Counted from the stretch's first letter, positions 1 through 7,824 are shown. The stretch is 9,344 nucleotides of DNA from Deltaproteobacteria bacterium (GCA_003105225.1 PQAK01000097.1:1-9344), one strand, 5' to 3'. Translations and numbers: made by a program. Notes: a model not told the origin generated them from the letters alone.

Positions 1-316
1 GTGCGGTGGAACGGATCGGACCGGGCGACGACCTTCGTGTCGGCGACGCAGCTTCGGGCGACCATTCCGGCGTCCGACGTCGCCGCGACGGGTACCTTCC
101 CGGTGACCGTGCAGAACCCGGACGGAGGCCTCTCCAACGCGGTCTCCTTCGAGGTACGCAATCCCGTTCCTGCCGTCATCGGCTTGAATCCCAACTGGGC
201 GATCTCCGGCGGATCCGCCTTCACGCTGACGGTGGACGGGAGCAATTTCGTCCCCGGCTCGAAGGTGCGGTGGAACGGTGCGGACCGGGTAACCACCTTC
301 CTGTCCGGCACGGAGC
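1..316 (+). repeat. IPT/TIG segment duplicated with a 264-base period
   Basis: Bases 1-53 and 265-317 are near copies: GTGCGGTGGAACGG at the start of each, then GGACCGGG, ACCTTC and CGGAGCT or CGCAGCT. The offset is 264 bases (88 codons), the length of one IPT/TIG domain. This is the best evidence that the first gene is cut by the window edge and is not starting at base 1. Confidence 0.6.
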
Positions 317-1296
317 TCACGGCGGCCATTTCCGCCGCCGACATCGCCACGGCGGGAACGGCCAGCGTCGCCGTGTTTAATCCGGCTCCGGGCGGCGGGG
401 TCTCGAACGCGACCGGCTTCGACGTCCTGCCGGTGCTTGTTTCCCTTACACTGACCCCGTCTTCGGTCACCGGGGGGAGCGGTTCGACGGGGAGGGTGAC
501 GATGAGCGGCGCAGCACCGGCCGGGGGCGCGCTGGTGTCCCTGTCGAGCGACAACACCGCCGCGGCGACGGTTCCGGCGTCGGTCACGGTGGCGGCGGGC
601 GCCACCAGCGCGACGTTCGCGGTGGCGACCCTCCCGGTGACCGCCTCCACGGCCGTGTCGATCTCGGGGCTGTACGGCGGGGTCACCCGGTCCTCGACAC
701 TGACGGTTTTTCCCGAGCCGCCCCCGACGCTATCCTCCCTTTCCCTTTCTCCCTCCTCGGTTACCGGGGGGAACGGTTCGACGGGCACGGTGACGCTTTC
801 CGCATCGGCGCCGGCGGGAGGAATCGTCGTGTCCTTGACGAGCAGCAGACTGACGGCTGCGACCGTGCCGGCGAACGTCACCGTTGCGGGCGGCAGCAAA
901 ACGGCGACCTTCCCGATCACGACCTTCCCGGTCTCCTCCTCCACGACCGCGACCATCTCCGCTTCGTTCAACGGGGTCACACGTTCCTCGACCCTTACGG
1001 TGAACCGTCCCTCGCTGTCGTCGCTATCCTTAAGTCCCACTACCGTGAAAGGAGGAACCGTTTCCACCGGGACGGTGACGCTGAATGGACCTGCGCCCGC
1101 CGGAGGCGCCTCGGTATCGTTGACGAGCAGCAGAACGTCCACGGCGACGGTCCCGTCCACGGTCGTCGTGGCAGCCGGCTCCACGACCGCCACATTCCAG
1201 GTAACGACAAAAACCGTGACCTCCTCGAGGAGCGTGACCATATCGGCCAGCTACCGCGGCGTCACGAGAAGGGCTACCCTCCAGGTTACGCCGTGA
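1..1296 (+). CDS. Secreted IPT/TIG and Ig-like repeat protein (5' partial)
   Basis: The reading frame is open from the first base and ends at TGA 1294-1296. The initial GTG is most likely an internal Val codon, because it falls mid-domain: the same VRWNG motif recurs at residues 89-93. Visible order: the end of one IPT/TIG domain (1-52), a complete IPT/TIG domain (about 57-143), then three tandem all-beta Ig-like repeats (about 146-236, 243-334, 338-429). Each Ig-like repeat opens with L-[ST]-L-[ST]-P-[ST]-[ST]-V and closes with GVTR-x-[SA]-TL. The protein stops right after the third repeat, with no membrane anchor or sorting tail. It is very rich in Ser, Thr, Ala, Gly and Val and has no cysteine in the visible part. 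TIG and Ig-like repeats are typical of large extracellular or adhesin-like proteins. The exact function and any N-terminal catalytic or signal region lie outside the window. Confidence 0.85.
   Translation: MRWNGSDRATTFVSATQLRATIPASDVAATGTFPVTVQNPDGGLSNAVSFEVRNPVPAVIGLNPNWAISGGSAFTLTVDGSNFVPGSKVRWNGADRVTTFLSGTELTAAISAADIATAGTASVAVFNPAPGGGVSNATGFDVLPVLVSLTLTPSSVTGGSGSTGRVTMSGAAPAGGALVSLSSDNTAAATVPASVTVAAGATSATFAVATLPVTASTAVSISGLYGGVTRSSTLTVFPEPPPTLSSLSLSPSSVTGGNGSTGTVTLSASAPAGGIVVSLTSSRLTAATVPANVTVAGGSKTATFPITTFPVSSSTTATISASFNGVTRSSTLTVNRPSLSSLSLSPTTVKGGTVSTGTVTLNGPAPAGGASVSLTSSRTSTATVPSTVVVAAGSTTATFQVTTKTVTSSRSVTISASYRGVTRRATLQVTP
436..1287 (+). repeat. Three tandem copies of a ~92-codon Ig-like repeat
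   Basis: Copies lie at about 436-708, 727-1002 and 1012-1287, all in the same frame of the secreted repeat protein. Similarity is visible in DNA as well as protein: near 471 and 759 both copies read TCGGT[CT]ACCGGGGGG followed by [GA]-[GA]CGGTTCGACGGG. The linkers are short and Pro-rich between copies 1 and 2 (PEPPPT) and short between 2 and 3. This points to fairly recent internal duplication and possible copy-number variation. Confidence 0.75.
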
Positions 1297-1464
1297 TAGG
1301 TATGGCGAGAAATTCCTGAATGCAATTTGTGTAATCCAGATTGACGAATCTAACGGAACTGAAATTTTTTTCCTGAATCGATCCTCGTTTCCCATTGAAA
1401 AATAACGGATCACAATTCGGTACACCATTTGCTCCTACTTCGCGAACTGAATGGGGGTGGGAGA

Positions 1465-1887
1465 ATGGTGCTATCAAAAAAATCACGCTCGACGTTCGTT
1501 TTTTTGTTTCTGCTTCTGACTGCGGCACTGGTTTCCGGCTGCGGGGGAGGCGGAGGATCGACCAGCGGGGGACCGGCGCTTCCCGCAAAGACGCTTAGCT
1601 GGCAGCCTCCGTCATCCTACGCGGACAGCACGCCGCTGAACCCGGCCACCGACCTGGACAGTTTCGAGATCTATGTCAACGAGAGCGGCGTATTTACCGA
1701 CACGGACAAGGCGGATGCCGCACTGGCCGCCTATAATCCCGGATCCGGGCAGGTCACCACGTCGTTCAACCTCGCCAACCTGGGGCCCTACCTTTCCTTG
1801 GGCACCCAATACCATGTCGCCGTCCGCGCCGTCGCGAAAAATGGCCTGAAATCAGACTTTTCACCTACCGCGGCGTTCTCCTTCTAA
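1465..1887 (+). CDS. Small lipoprotein with one fibronectin type III domain
   Basis: The product is 140 residues. I chose ATG 1465 because GGGGGTGGGAG lies immediately upstream. An in-frame TTG at 1429 has no ribosome-binding site and would put 12 odd residues before the signal. Residues 1-25 form a lipoprotein signal peptide (SKKSR basic start, hydrophobic FVFLFLLLTAALV, lipobox LVSG-C26), followed by a Gly/Ser linker. Residues about 43-140 read as one fibronectin type III domain: a LSW.PP opening, a F-E-I-Y-V strand, then YHVAVRAV and a closing S.FSPTAAF. It is predicted to be tethered to the inner leaflet of the outer membrane or to the periplasmic face. Asp follows neither at +2 (Gly27), so inner-membrane retention is not indicated. 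It sits directly upstream of the kinase gene and downstream of another beta-sandwich surface protein. It is probably a structural or carbohydrate-contact protein of the envelope; no catalytic motif is seen. Confidence 0.8.
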   Translation: MVLSKKSRSTFVFLFLLLTAALVSGCGGGGGSTSGGPALPAKTLSWQPPSSYADSTPLNPATDLDSFEIYVNESGVFTDTDKADAALAAYNPGSGQVTTSFNLANLGPYLSLGTQYHVAVRAVAKNGLKSDFSPTAAFSF

Positions 1888-1953
1888 TTGCCTCGGCTAA
1901 CGACATTAAAGGCCCCGGAAACGGTCGGCAAAAATGTTAGAATACCCTTCGAC

Positions 1954-3051
1954 ATGGAATCCGCCATACTGTCCAGTTTCCGGGCAGGCATCGTGGCGCT
2001 TTCGCTGGACGGCACGATTGCCTACATCAATCCCATAGGAAAACGAATCCTCGCGGGCTGTTCCCTGGAGGAAGGGGAGAGCATCCATCCCAGGGCCGGG
2101 GAGAACATCTTTTTCCGGGTGCTGAGCGAGTCCGTCGCCCTGAACTACCTTCCGACCCGCGTCGAATGCGAGATCCCGGGAAGGGACGGCGACCACCAGT
2201 TCCTCGGGTTCACGCTTTCGGAGCTCAAGGAAGGGGAGAAGCGCGTCGGGATCTGCGCCTTCTTCAAGGACCTCACGCAGGTGGAAATGGCGGAGGAGAG
2301 CGAGGACCTGAACCGCCGCCTCGTGCTGCTCGGGCAGATGGCCGCGGGGCTGGCCCACGAAATCCGCAACCCGATGGCCAGCATCGGCGTCCACTGCAGC
2401 ATTCTCAAGAGTCACCTTTCACAGAACGAGAAGCTGTTTTCCTCCGTCTCGATGATCGCCAGGGAGATCGAGAGGGTGGAGGCCATCATCCGGGAATGCC
2501 TGAATTTCGTGCGCCCCGCCGAGCTGGGGACCCGGAAGATCCAGGTCGATAAATTCGTAACCGGCATCGTCGACCGGTTCCGCGCCCTCCATCCGGAGAT
2601 GGAATTCACGTTGCGCCGCCAGGAGGACGTCGTCCTGGAGGCGGAAGCGGACCAGGGACTGCTCGAGCAGGCGATCAGCAACATCATCTCCAACGCGGTG
2701 GACGTCTGCGACCGGAGAGGGAAGGTGGAAGTTTCCCTGGGGATCTCCCGTCACTTCAGCGAGCTGATGCGGCTGGGCCGGAACGTGGGCCCCATCGTGC
2801 ACGGGCATTCCGGGAAGGAAGAGGAGTTCATCCGGATCACCATCCGCGACCACGGCCCCGGGATCCCCCTCGAGATCCAGGAAAAGATGTTCGTCCCGTT
2901 CTACACCACGAAAAAGGGCGGCACCGGCCTGGGATTGCCGATCGCCCAGAAGATCATCCACGCGCACGGCGGGGTCCTCGACCTCAAGAGCGAACCGGGG
3001 AAGGGGACCGACTTCATCATCAAGATTCCCATGAGGCAGACCGGTGGCTGA
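1954..3051 (+). CDS. Soluble PAS-domain sensor histidine kinase (NtrB/AtoS type)
   Basis: This is a kinase for the response regulator gene that overlaps its end by 8 bases. Residue numbers here count from a TTG at 1888, which opens the frame right after the lipoprotein stop. I prefer ATG 1954 (365 residues): the 22 intervening codons include CTA, TTA, AGA and ATA, which are out of character for this gene, and the PAS fold begins just after the ATG. Domains: PAS (about 25-130, with DGTIAYINP), HisKA with the phospho-acceptor His157 in AHEIRNP, and HATPase_c with N-box N269 (ISNIISNAVD), G1 box DHGPGIP (321-327), F box FVPFYTTK and G2 box GGTGLGLPIA. All catalytic boxes are intact. There is no transmembrane segment, so the signal is cytoplasmic or arrives via a partner. 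No ribosome-binding site is evident before either start. It is not PrsK-like, since it lacks a large membrane sensor. Confidence 0.92.
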   Translation: MESAILSSFRAGIVALSLDGTIAYINPIGKRILAGCSLEEGESIHPRAGENIFFRVLSESVALNYLPTRVECEIPGRDGDHQFLGFTLSELKEGEKRVGICAFFKDLTQVEMAEESEDLNRRLVLLGQMAAGLAHEIRNPMASIGVHCSILKSHLSQNEKLFSSVSMIAREIERVEAIIRECLNFVRPAELGTRKIQVDKFVTGIVDRFRALHPEMEFTLRRQEDVVLEAEADQGLLEQAISNIISNAVDVCDRRGKVEVSLGISRHFSELMRLGRNVGPIVHGHSGKEEEFIRITIRDHGPGIPLEIQEKMFVPFYTTKKGGTGLGLPIAQKIIHAHGGVLDLKSEPGKGTDFIIKIPMRQTGG

Positions 3052-4414
3052 CCGGATCCTGATCGTCGAAGACAACGAGAGCCTGCGCGCGGGGATCCGG
3101 GTCTCCCTCGAGGAATCCGGGTACATCGTCCAGGAGGCCGCGACCGGCGTCGAGGCCGTCCAGAAGCTGGAGACCGAATCCTTTCCGGTCGTGGTCAGCG
3201 ACATCCGGCTGGGGGACCTGACCGGCGTCGACATCCTGAAGAAGGCGAAGGAGGTCAACTCCGAGACCGAGGTGATCCTGATGACCGCGTACGCGACGGT
3301 GGAGACGGCGGTCCAGGCGCTGCGCCTCGGGGCCTTCGACTACATCCAGAAGCCGTTCGAGCTCGAGCACCTGAAGCACCGCGTCCACACGGCGTTCAAG
3401 ATGGGCAAGCTGCGCGGCGAGCTCGAATTCTACCAGAAGGCCGAATACCGGAACGCCTTGGAGGAAGGGGCCCTCGTGGCGGAAAGCAACGGCATGAAGA
3501 AATGCCTCTCCATCATCAAGAAGGTGGCCCCCACCAACGCCACCATACTGGTCACGGGGGATACCGGCACCGGGAAGGAGCTCCTGGCCACCCTGATCCA
3601 CTTCGGGAGCCCGCGGGCGAACAACCCCCTGGTGAAGGTGAACTGCGCCGCCCTGCACGAGAACCTGCTGGAGAGCGAGCTGTTCGGGCACGAGCGGGGG
3701 GCGTTCACCGGGGCGGAGAAGCTCCGGATCGGCCGGTTCGAGCAGGCGGACAAGGGCACCATCTTCCTGGACGAGATCGGGGACATGAGCCCCACCACCC
3801 AGGCGAAGGTCCTCCGCGTCCTCCAGGAGCACGAATTCGAGCGGCTGGGGAGCAGCGGGAAGTCCCTCCGGGTGGACGTCCGCGTGGTGGCCGCCACCAA
3901 CAAGGACCTGCGCATCGAGGTGCAGGAGGGCCGGTTCCGCCAGGACCTCTATTTCCGGCTGAACGTGGTGAACCTGCACGTCCCGAGGCTCAGCGAGAGG
4001 GTCAACGACATCCTTCCGCTGGCCCGGTTCTTCATCAACCGGTATTCGGTGGATTTCAAGAAGCAGGCGGCGGGATTCTCCCCCGAGGCCATCGAGAAGA
4101 TGCGCCTGTACAGCTGGCCGGGGAACGTCCGGGAGCTGCAGAACGCGATCGAGCGTGCCGTGCTCTTGTGCGAGGGGGGGATCATCGAGGCGTCCGACCT
4201 GACGATGGATTCCCGCCCGGAAGGGGAATCGGCCCCCATGGAGCAGACGCTGAACCTGGAGGAGATGGAACGCGGCGCGATCACGAGGGCGCTCCAGATC
4301 GCCGGGGGGGTCCAGAAGGAGGCGGCCTCGCTCCTGGGAGTGAGCCCGCGGGTACTCAATTACAAGATCCAGACACTCAACCTGGAATGGAAAAGTTTCC
4401 GGGCGGGGAAATAA
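3044..4414 (+). CDS. NtrC-family sigma-54 response regulator
   Basis: The product is 456 residues. GTG 3044 overlaps the kinase stop by 8 bases, which implies translational coupling. Domains: REC (about 1-118; acidic pocket E9/D10, phospho-acceptor D53, T81, K103), then an AAA+ sigma-54 interaction domain with Walker A GDTGTGKE (172-179), the sigma-54 contact loop GAFTGA intact at 219-224 and Walker B TIFLDE (239-244). A C-terminal Fis-type helix-turn-helix follows (about 418-450, QKEAASLLGVSPRVLNYKI). Every element needed for phosphorylation-dependent activation of sigma-54 RNA polymerase is present. It should bind an enhancer 80-200 bases from its promoters. The two sigma-54-like promoters in 8408-8670 make that intergenic region a natural candidate target (inference). 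The REC start differs from the PrsR subfamily of PEP-CTERM loci as I know it, so I give no gene symbol. Confidence 0.95.
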   Translation: MADRILIVEDNESLRAGIRVSLEESGYIVQEAATGVEAVQKLETESFPVVVSDIRLGDLTGVDILKKAKEVNSETEVILMTAYATVETAVQALRLGAFDYIQKPFELEHLKHRVHTAFKMGKLRGELEFYQKAEYRNALEEGALVAESNGMKKCLSIIKKVAPTNATILVTGDTGTGKELLATLIHFGSPRANNPLVKVNCAALHENLLESELFGHERGAFTGAEKLRIGRFEQADKGTIFLDEIGDMSPTTQAKVLRVLQEHEFERLGSSGKSLRVDVRVVAATNKDLRIEVQEGRFRQDLYFRLNVVNLHVPRLSERVNDILPLARFFINRYSVDFKKQAAGFSPEAIEKMRLYSWPGNVRELQNAIERAVLLCEGGIIEASDLTMDSRPEGESAPMEQTLNLEEMERGAITRALQIAGGVQKEAASLLGVSPRVLNYKIQTLNLEWKSFRAGK

Positions 4415-4443
4415 GCGTACGGCCGACAGGCAGAGGTGCACCC

Positions 4444-5580
4444 GTGAATAGGAAAACGATGACATCCATGAACCTGTTCTTACGCCGATGGCCCCAGCGG
4501 ACATTCGCACTCGCGCTGCTGCTTGCCGGCTCCATATTGTTTTCCGACGTCTCCATCGCATCGGCCGCCGCGGATTCCAATGCGACGGAAAAAACCAAGG
4601 CCGTGCTGGCATACCTTACGAGCCTGCCCTCCAGGCCGGATAAAAAGGTCCTGTCCGGGCAATTCATCGGATGGATGTTCTCCGAGGATCCCGGGATCTT
4701 TTCGAGGATCAACCAGATGTCCGGGAAGACTCCGGCGATCATGAGCGGCAACTACGCGGACTTCGGAGGCGAGTGGGGCAATTTCAGCTCGACGAATTCC
4801 CTTCTCGTCCAGCACTGGAACGCCGGGGGCCTGGTGGAAGTCGCCGTGCATATCGACAATCCGGCGACGGGAACCTGGGACATGGACACCTATGTCGACC
4901 TCGTGCAGCTGGCGACTCCCGGGACGGCGTTGAACGATAAGTGGAACAGGGAACTGGACAGGATTTCGTCCGGGCTCGCCGATCTTCAAAGCAAGGGAAT
5001 CGTCGTTCTCTTCCGGCCCTTGCTCGAGATGAACGGCGACTGGTTCTGGTGGGGCGGGCGCGACGGGAAACAGTACAGGGACCTGTGGATCTACACGTTC
5101 AACTACATGACGAAGAACAAGAACCTCCACAACCTCCTGTGGGTGTTCGCCATGAACGCGAATCTCGGCAACGTGTCGACGTATTACCCGGGCGGACAGT
5201 ACGTCGACGTGGTGGGCGTCGACTACTATTCCTCGGACGGAGACTTCCCGGTCGCAGACGAGTACGATGAATTGAAGAAACTCGGCAAGCCGTTCGCCCT
5301 GACCGAGCTCGGCCAATGTGATCCTTCGGATTCGAACTGCCCTTCAAAGGACAGCCGGCAGATCATCAACTCCATCAAGCAGGAGATGCCGGACGTCGTG
5401 TATTGGAGCAACTGGAACGAGGGATGGGGGCTCGACAACCATCTCTACGTCAGGGAACTGCTTTCCGATCCGTGGGTGGTGAACCGGGGGGATATCAACC
5501 TTGCCGGGACTACACCTCCCCCCCCGACCCCTCCCGCGCCTACGGCGCCGGCCCCCCCTTCCGGGCTGAAAATACAATAA
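4444..5580 (+). CDS. Secreted glycoside hydrolase, GH26 (endo-beta-mannanase-like)
   Basis: The product is 378 residues from GTG 4444, which has AGAGGTG five bases upstream. An in-frame ATG at 4459, preceded by AGGA, is an alternative. Residues 1-41 form a signal peptide (RRWPQR, hydrophobic FALALLLAGSILF, cleavage near ASA-A42). The catalytic (beta/alpha)8 domain spans about 48-350. It shows a GQFIGW start, the acid/base candidate Glu195 in RPLLEMNGDWFWWGG, a DVVGVDYY strand and the nucleophile candidate Glu288 in FALTELG. Known GH26 members retain configuration and mostly cut beta-1,4-mannan. Here it probably acts on the polysaccharide made by the neighbouring EPS locus (inference). The His that usually precedes the acid/base Glu in mannanases is Leu194. 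The C-terminus is a Pro-rich tail (about 357-372) ending abruptly in SGLKIQ, which resembles the first strand of a fibronectin III domain. The gene lies 29 bases after the regulator and is probably co-transcribed with it. Confidence 0.88.
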   Translation: MNRKTMTSMNLFLRRWPQRTFALALLLAGSILFSDVSIASAAADSNATEKTKAVLAYLTSLPSRPDKKVLSGQFIGWMFSEDPGIFSRINQMSGKTPAIMSGNYADFGGEWGNFSSTNSLLVQHWNAGGLVEVAVHIDNPATGTWDMDTYVDLVQLATPGTALNDKWNRELDRISSGLADLQSKGIVVLFRPLLEMNGDWFWWGGRDGKQYRDLWIYTFNYMTKNKNLHNLLWVFAMNANLGNVSTYYPGGQYVDVVGVDYYSSDGDFPVADEYDELKKLGKPFALTELGQCDPSDSNCPSKDSRQIINSIKQEMPDVVYWSNWNEGWGLDNHLYVRELLSDPWVVNRGDINLAGTTPPPPTPPAPTAPAPPSGLKIQ

Positions 5581-5630
5581 CGCGCCGTCCCAAGAGAGCG
5601 AACCACCGGATTTTTCAGGAAGCGTGTCGC

Positions 5631-7793
5631 TTAGTGGGAAGTGATCGAGGCGTCTTCCACGAAGAGGTTGGCCACGGCCGGATCGAATAGAGTCCCCGCG
5701 CCGTTTCGCACCAGCTGGAGCGCCTCTTCGTGGCGCAGTTTCCCCCGGTGGGGCCGCTCCGACGTGATCGAGTCGTAGAATTCGGCAACGGCGAGGATCC
5801 GTCCGCCCAGGGAGATTTCATCCCCTTTCAGCCCGTAAGGGTATCCCGACCCGTCCATGTATTCATGATGCTCGAGGATGATCCGGCGCACTTCTTCCAT
5901 CCCGGGCACTCCCTCCAGCATCTTGCAGCCGATGAACGGGTGTTTCCTCGCGATCTCCAATTCCTGCTCGCTCAGGCGCTGCTTCTTGCCCATGATGGTT
6001 CCCGGGATGCCGACGATGCCGATCTCGTGGAGGGATGCGGCCATGCCGAGGTTGTCCAGTCCCGCGCTTCGCAGGCCGAGTTTTTCGCCGGCCCGAAGGG
6101 ACAGGCCGCTGACCCGGTGGCTGTGGCCGGAAAGGAAGGGGAACCGGAGTTCCAGCGCCCTGGCCAGGGAATTGAGGATCGAGGAGGAAAACGATTTGAT
6201 GTTGTCGCGGAACGTCATCCCCTGGGACAGGATCGCGGCGATCTCGTCGGCGATCGGCTGGAAGGTGACGAGATCCTCGGGGGAGAAGGGCTGGCGGTTT
6301 TTCCGGTTCGTCAAGTGCAACGCGCCCAGCACGCGGGATTCATGGATCAGGGGGATGGAAAGGAAGGAATCGGTCCGGTATCCGTTTTTCTTCAAGGGCC
6401 CCTGTAGGGGCGAGTCGTGCTGCCCGGGAATGAGGAGCGGCGCCTTGTGCTCCACGACCCAGGAGGTGACCGCGCCGGGGGGGATCGAGGTGCCCGCCAG
6501 CATGCATTCATCGCCGTTACGGAACCCTATCGCCGCGCGGAGGATGAAATCGCCGTCCGGATCGGTGACCACGATCGATCCCCGTCCCGCGGAAACCCCC
6601 TGCATGGCCGTGAACAGGAGGATCTCCAAGAACTTGTCCATGTCCACGACGGATCGGGCGGCGTTGTAGACCTTCTGGATCGGAAGGTCGTTGGGATCGG
6701 GCTTGACCGTGAGCAGGTTTCCGATTTCCTGGAAGAGACAGACGCTGCCGCCCCCCTGGTTCTTGGCAAGGTAAAGTGCGCGGTCGGAATTCCGGATCAG
6801 CCCCACGCTGTCGAAGGAATCCGAAGGAAACGAAGCCACCCCGATGCTGGCGGAAATCCGCTCGGTCCGGGCGTCATCGATTCCCGGAAGCTGGTGCTTT
6901 CGCATGCGGTCGACCACCCGGAGGGCGAGGTCCCGGGCCCCTTCCGCGTTGCTTTCCACGATGATGATGGCGAATTCGTCTCCCCCGTACCGGCAGACGG
7001 TGTCCACCTCCCGGACCGAATCGACGAGAATGCCGGCGAATTCCTGCAGGGCGATGTCCCCCGAGGAGTGAAGGAACCGGTCGTTGTAGGATTTGAAGCC
7101 GTCCAGGTCGAGCATCAGCAGGGAGAACGATTTCCCGTTCCGCCGGGAGCGGAGGATTTCCTTTTCGAGCTGGTTGTCGAAATAGCGCCGGTTGTACAAA
7201 TGGGTCAGCGGATCGAGGAACGAATAGAAGGAAAGCGACTTGACCGCCTCGCTCTGGAGGACGTGGTTCTCGGCCTGCATCGTCAGCACCCAGAGAATCT
7301 TGACCTCTACGGGCGACGGGGGTTCCGGTCCGCGCTTCCCGAAAACGAGCGCCCCGATCAGCTCCCTCTCTTTCCTCAAGGGGAAGATGAGAACCGATGC
7401 GGCGGAGAAATAGTTGCAGATCGGGAGGAACTGGGGATCCCTGGCCGGGTCGAGAAGGACCGCTTTCCCGAAATATTTCGCTATGGCCGCGGGATGGAAG
7501 GTGGACCCCGCGGGAAGTTCGACGGGCGGAATGTGCCGAACGACCACGGCCTTGAACATGTCGGAATCGCCTTCCAGCGAATAATAGCCGCAGCAATCCA
7601 CCCCTCCGATATCCTCGGCGATATCGAAGATCGTCTGGAAGCCGGAATCGAGATCCTGGGGGGTGCCCAGGAGATAGCTGTTTTTCAACAGGGTATTGAT
7701 CGGTCCGTCCAGGGAGGCCATTTCGGAAGCCGTGAATTCGAGGGGATAATCCACGGTACAGGGGGAGAACTCTTTGAAATCGAAAGTGTTCAT
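5631..7793 (-). CDS. GAF-GGDEF-GAF-HD-GYP c-di-GMP turnover/sensor protein
   Basis: The product is 720 residues from ATG 7793, with AAAGGGA about 9 bases upstream; an upstream TTG at 7835 is less likely. Order: N-terminal GAF-like sensor (about 30-180), GGDEF domain (about 190-355), second GAF (about 375-525), HD-GYP domain (about 535-715). There is no membrane segment. The GGDEF half looks active: DPLT at 194, metal ligands D229 in LDLDGFK, GGDEF 270-274, and an inhibitory I-site R261-E-V-D264 exactly five residues before it. The HD-GYP half keeps H557, H618 (KHPFIG), HH642-643, D647 and GYP 650-652. But the HD dyad is H589-E590, the usual following Lys is Ile593, and the distal ligand in the VAD motif is E671. 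It may therefore be a diguanylate cyclase with an altered or inactive phosphodiesterase. Being next to an EPS locus fits local c-di-GMP control. It converges with the GH26 gene, 50 bases apart, with no clear terminator between. Confidence 0.93.
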   Translation of the reverse strand: MNTFDFKEFSPCTVDYPLEFTASEMASLDGPINTLLKNSYLLGTPQDLDSGFQTIFDIAEDIGGVDCCGYYSLEGDSDMFKAVVVRHIPPVELPAGSTFHPAAIAKYFGKAVLLDPARDPQFLPICNYFSAASVLIFPLRKERELIGALVFGKRGPEPPSPVEVKILWVLTMQAENHVLQSEAVKSLSFYSFLDPLTHLYNRRYFDNQLEKEILRSRRNGKSFSLLMLDLDGFKSYNDRFLHSSGDIALQEFAGILVDSVREVDTVCRYGGDEFAIIIVESNAEGARDLALRVVDRMRKHQLPGIDDARTERISASIGVASFPSDSFDSVGLIRNSDRALYLAKNQGGGSVCLFQEIGNLLTVKPDPNDLPIQKVYNAARSVVDMDKFLEILLFTAMQGVSAGRGSIVVTDPDGDFILRAAIGFRNGDECMLAGTSIPPGAVTSWVVEHKAPLLIPGQHDSPLQGPLKKNGYRTDSFLSIPLIHESRVLGALHLTNRKNRQPFSPEDLVTFQPIADEIAAILSQGMTFRDNIKSFSSSILNSLARALELRFPFLSGHSHRVSGLSLRAGEKLGLRSAGLDNLGMAASLHEIGIVGIPGTIMGKKQRLSEQELEIARKHPFIGCKMLEGVPGMEEVRRIILEHHEYMDGSGYPYGLKGDEISLGGRILAVAEFYDSITSERPHRGKLRHEEALQLVRNGAGTLFDPAVANLFVEDASITSH

Positions 7794-7824
7794 CTTATCT
7801 CGTCCCTTTAGGCGCGGATAAGAT
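7791..7824 (-). promoter_or_regulatory. Inverted repeat enclosing the start of the GGDEF/HD-GYP gene
   Basis: In the transcript ATCTTATC (7824-7817) is perfectly complementary to GATAAGAT (7799-7792). The second arm includes the first two bases of the start codon, and the 17-base loop carries the AAAGGGA ribosome-binding site. The stem would occlude the AUG. It could also be a DNA operator. Confidence 0.4.

Noticed and set aside
1341..1369. Sigma-70 promoter before the lipoprotein gene (TTGACG at 1341)
   Set aside because: The -35 is good, but at 16-18 bases only a T-run follows and no acceptable -10 is present.
1888..4414. Assigning the kinase/regulator pair as PrsK/PrsR of the PEP-CTERM system
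   Set aside because: PrsK is a large membrane-embedded kinase, whereas this one is a soluble PAS kinase. The regulator's N-terminus reads as general NtrC family.
3020..4612. Very long open frame on the - strand (530 codons) opposite the response regulator
   Set aside because: It mirrors the strong GC codon bias of the regulator gene. Its product is low-complexity (Arg, Leu, Val, Asp, His rich) with no recognisable domain, while the + strand encodes an intact NtrC-family protein.
5581..5630. Intrinsic terminator between the convergent GH26 and GGDEF/HD-GYP genes
   Set aside because: Only a 3-pair GCG/CGC stem is visible, with no T-run after it on either strand.
6417..7811. 464-codon open frame on the + strand opposite the GGDEF/HD-GYP gene
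   Set aside because: The opposite strand encodes four recognisable domains with intact motifs. The + strand product is compositionally a shadow.
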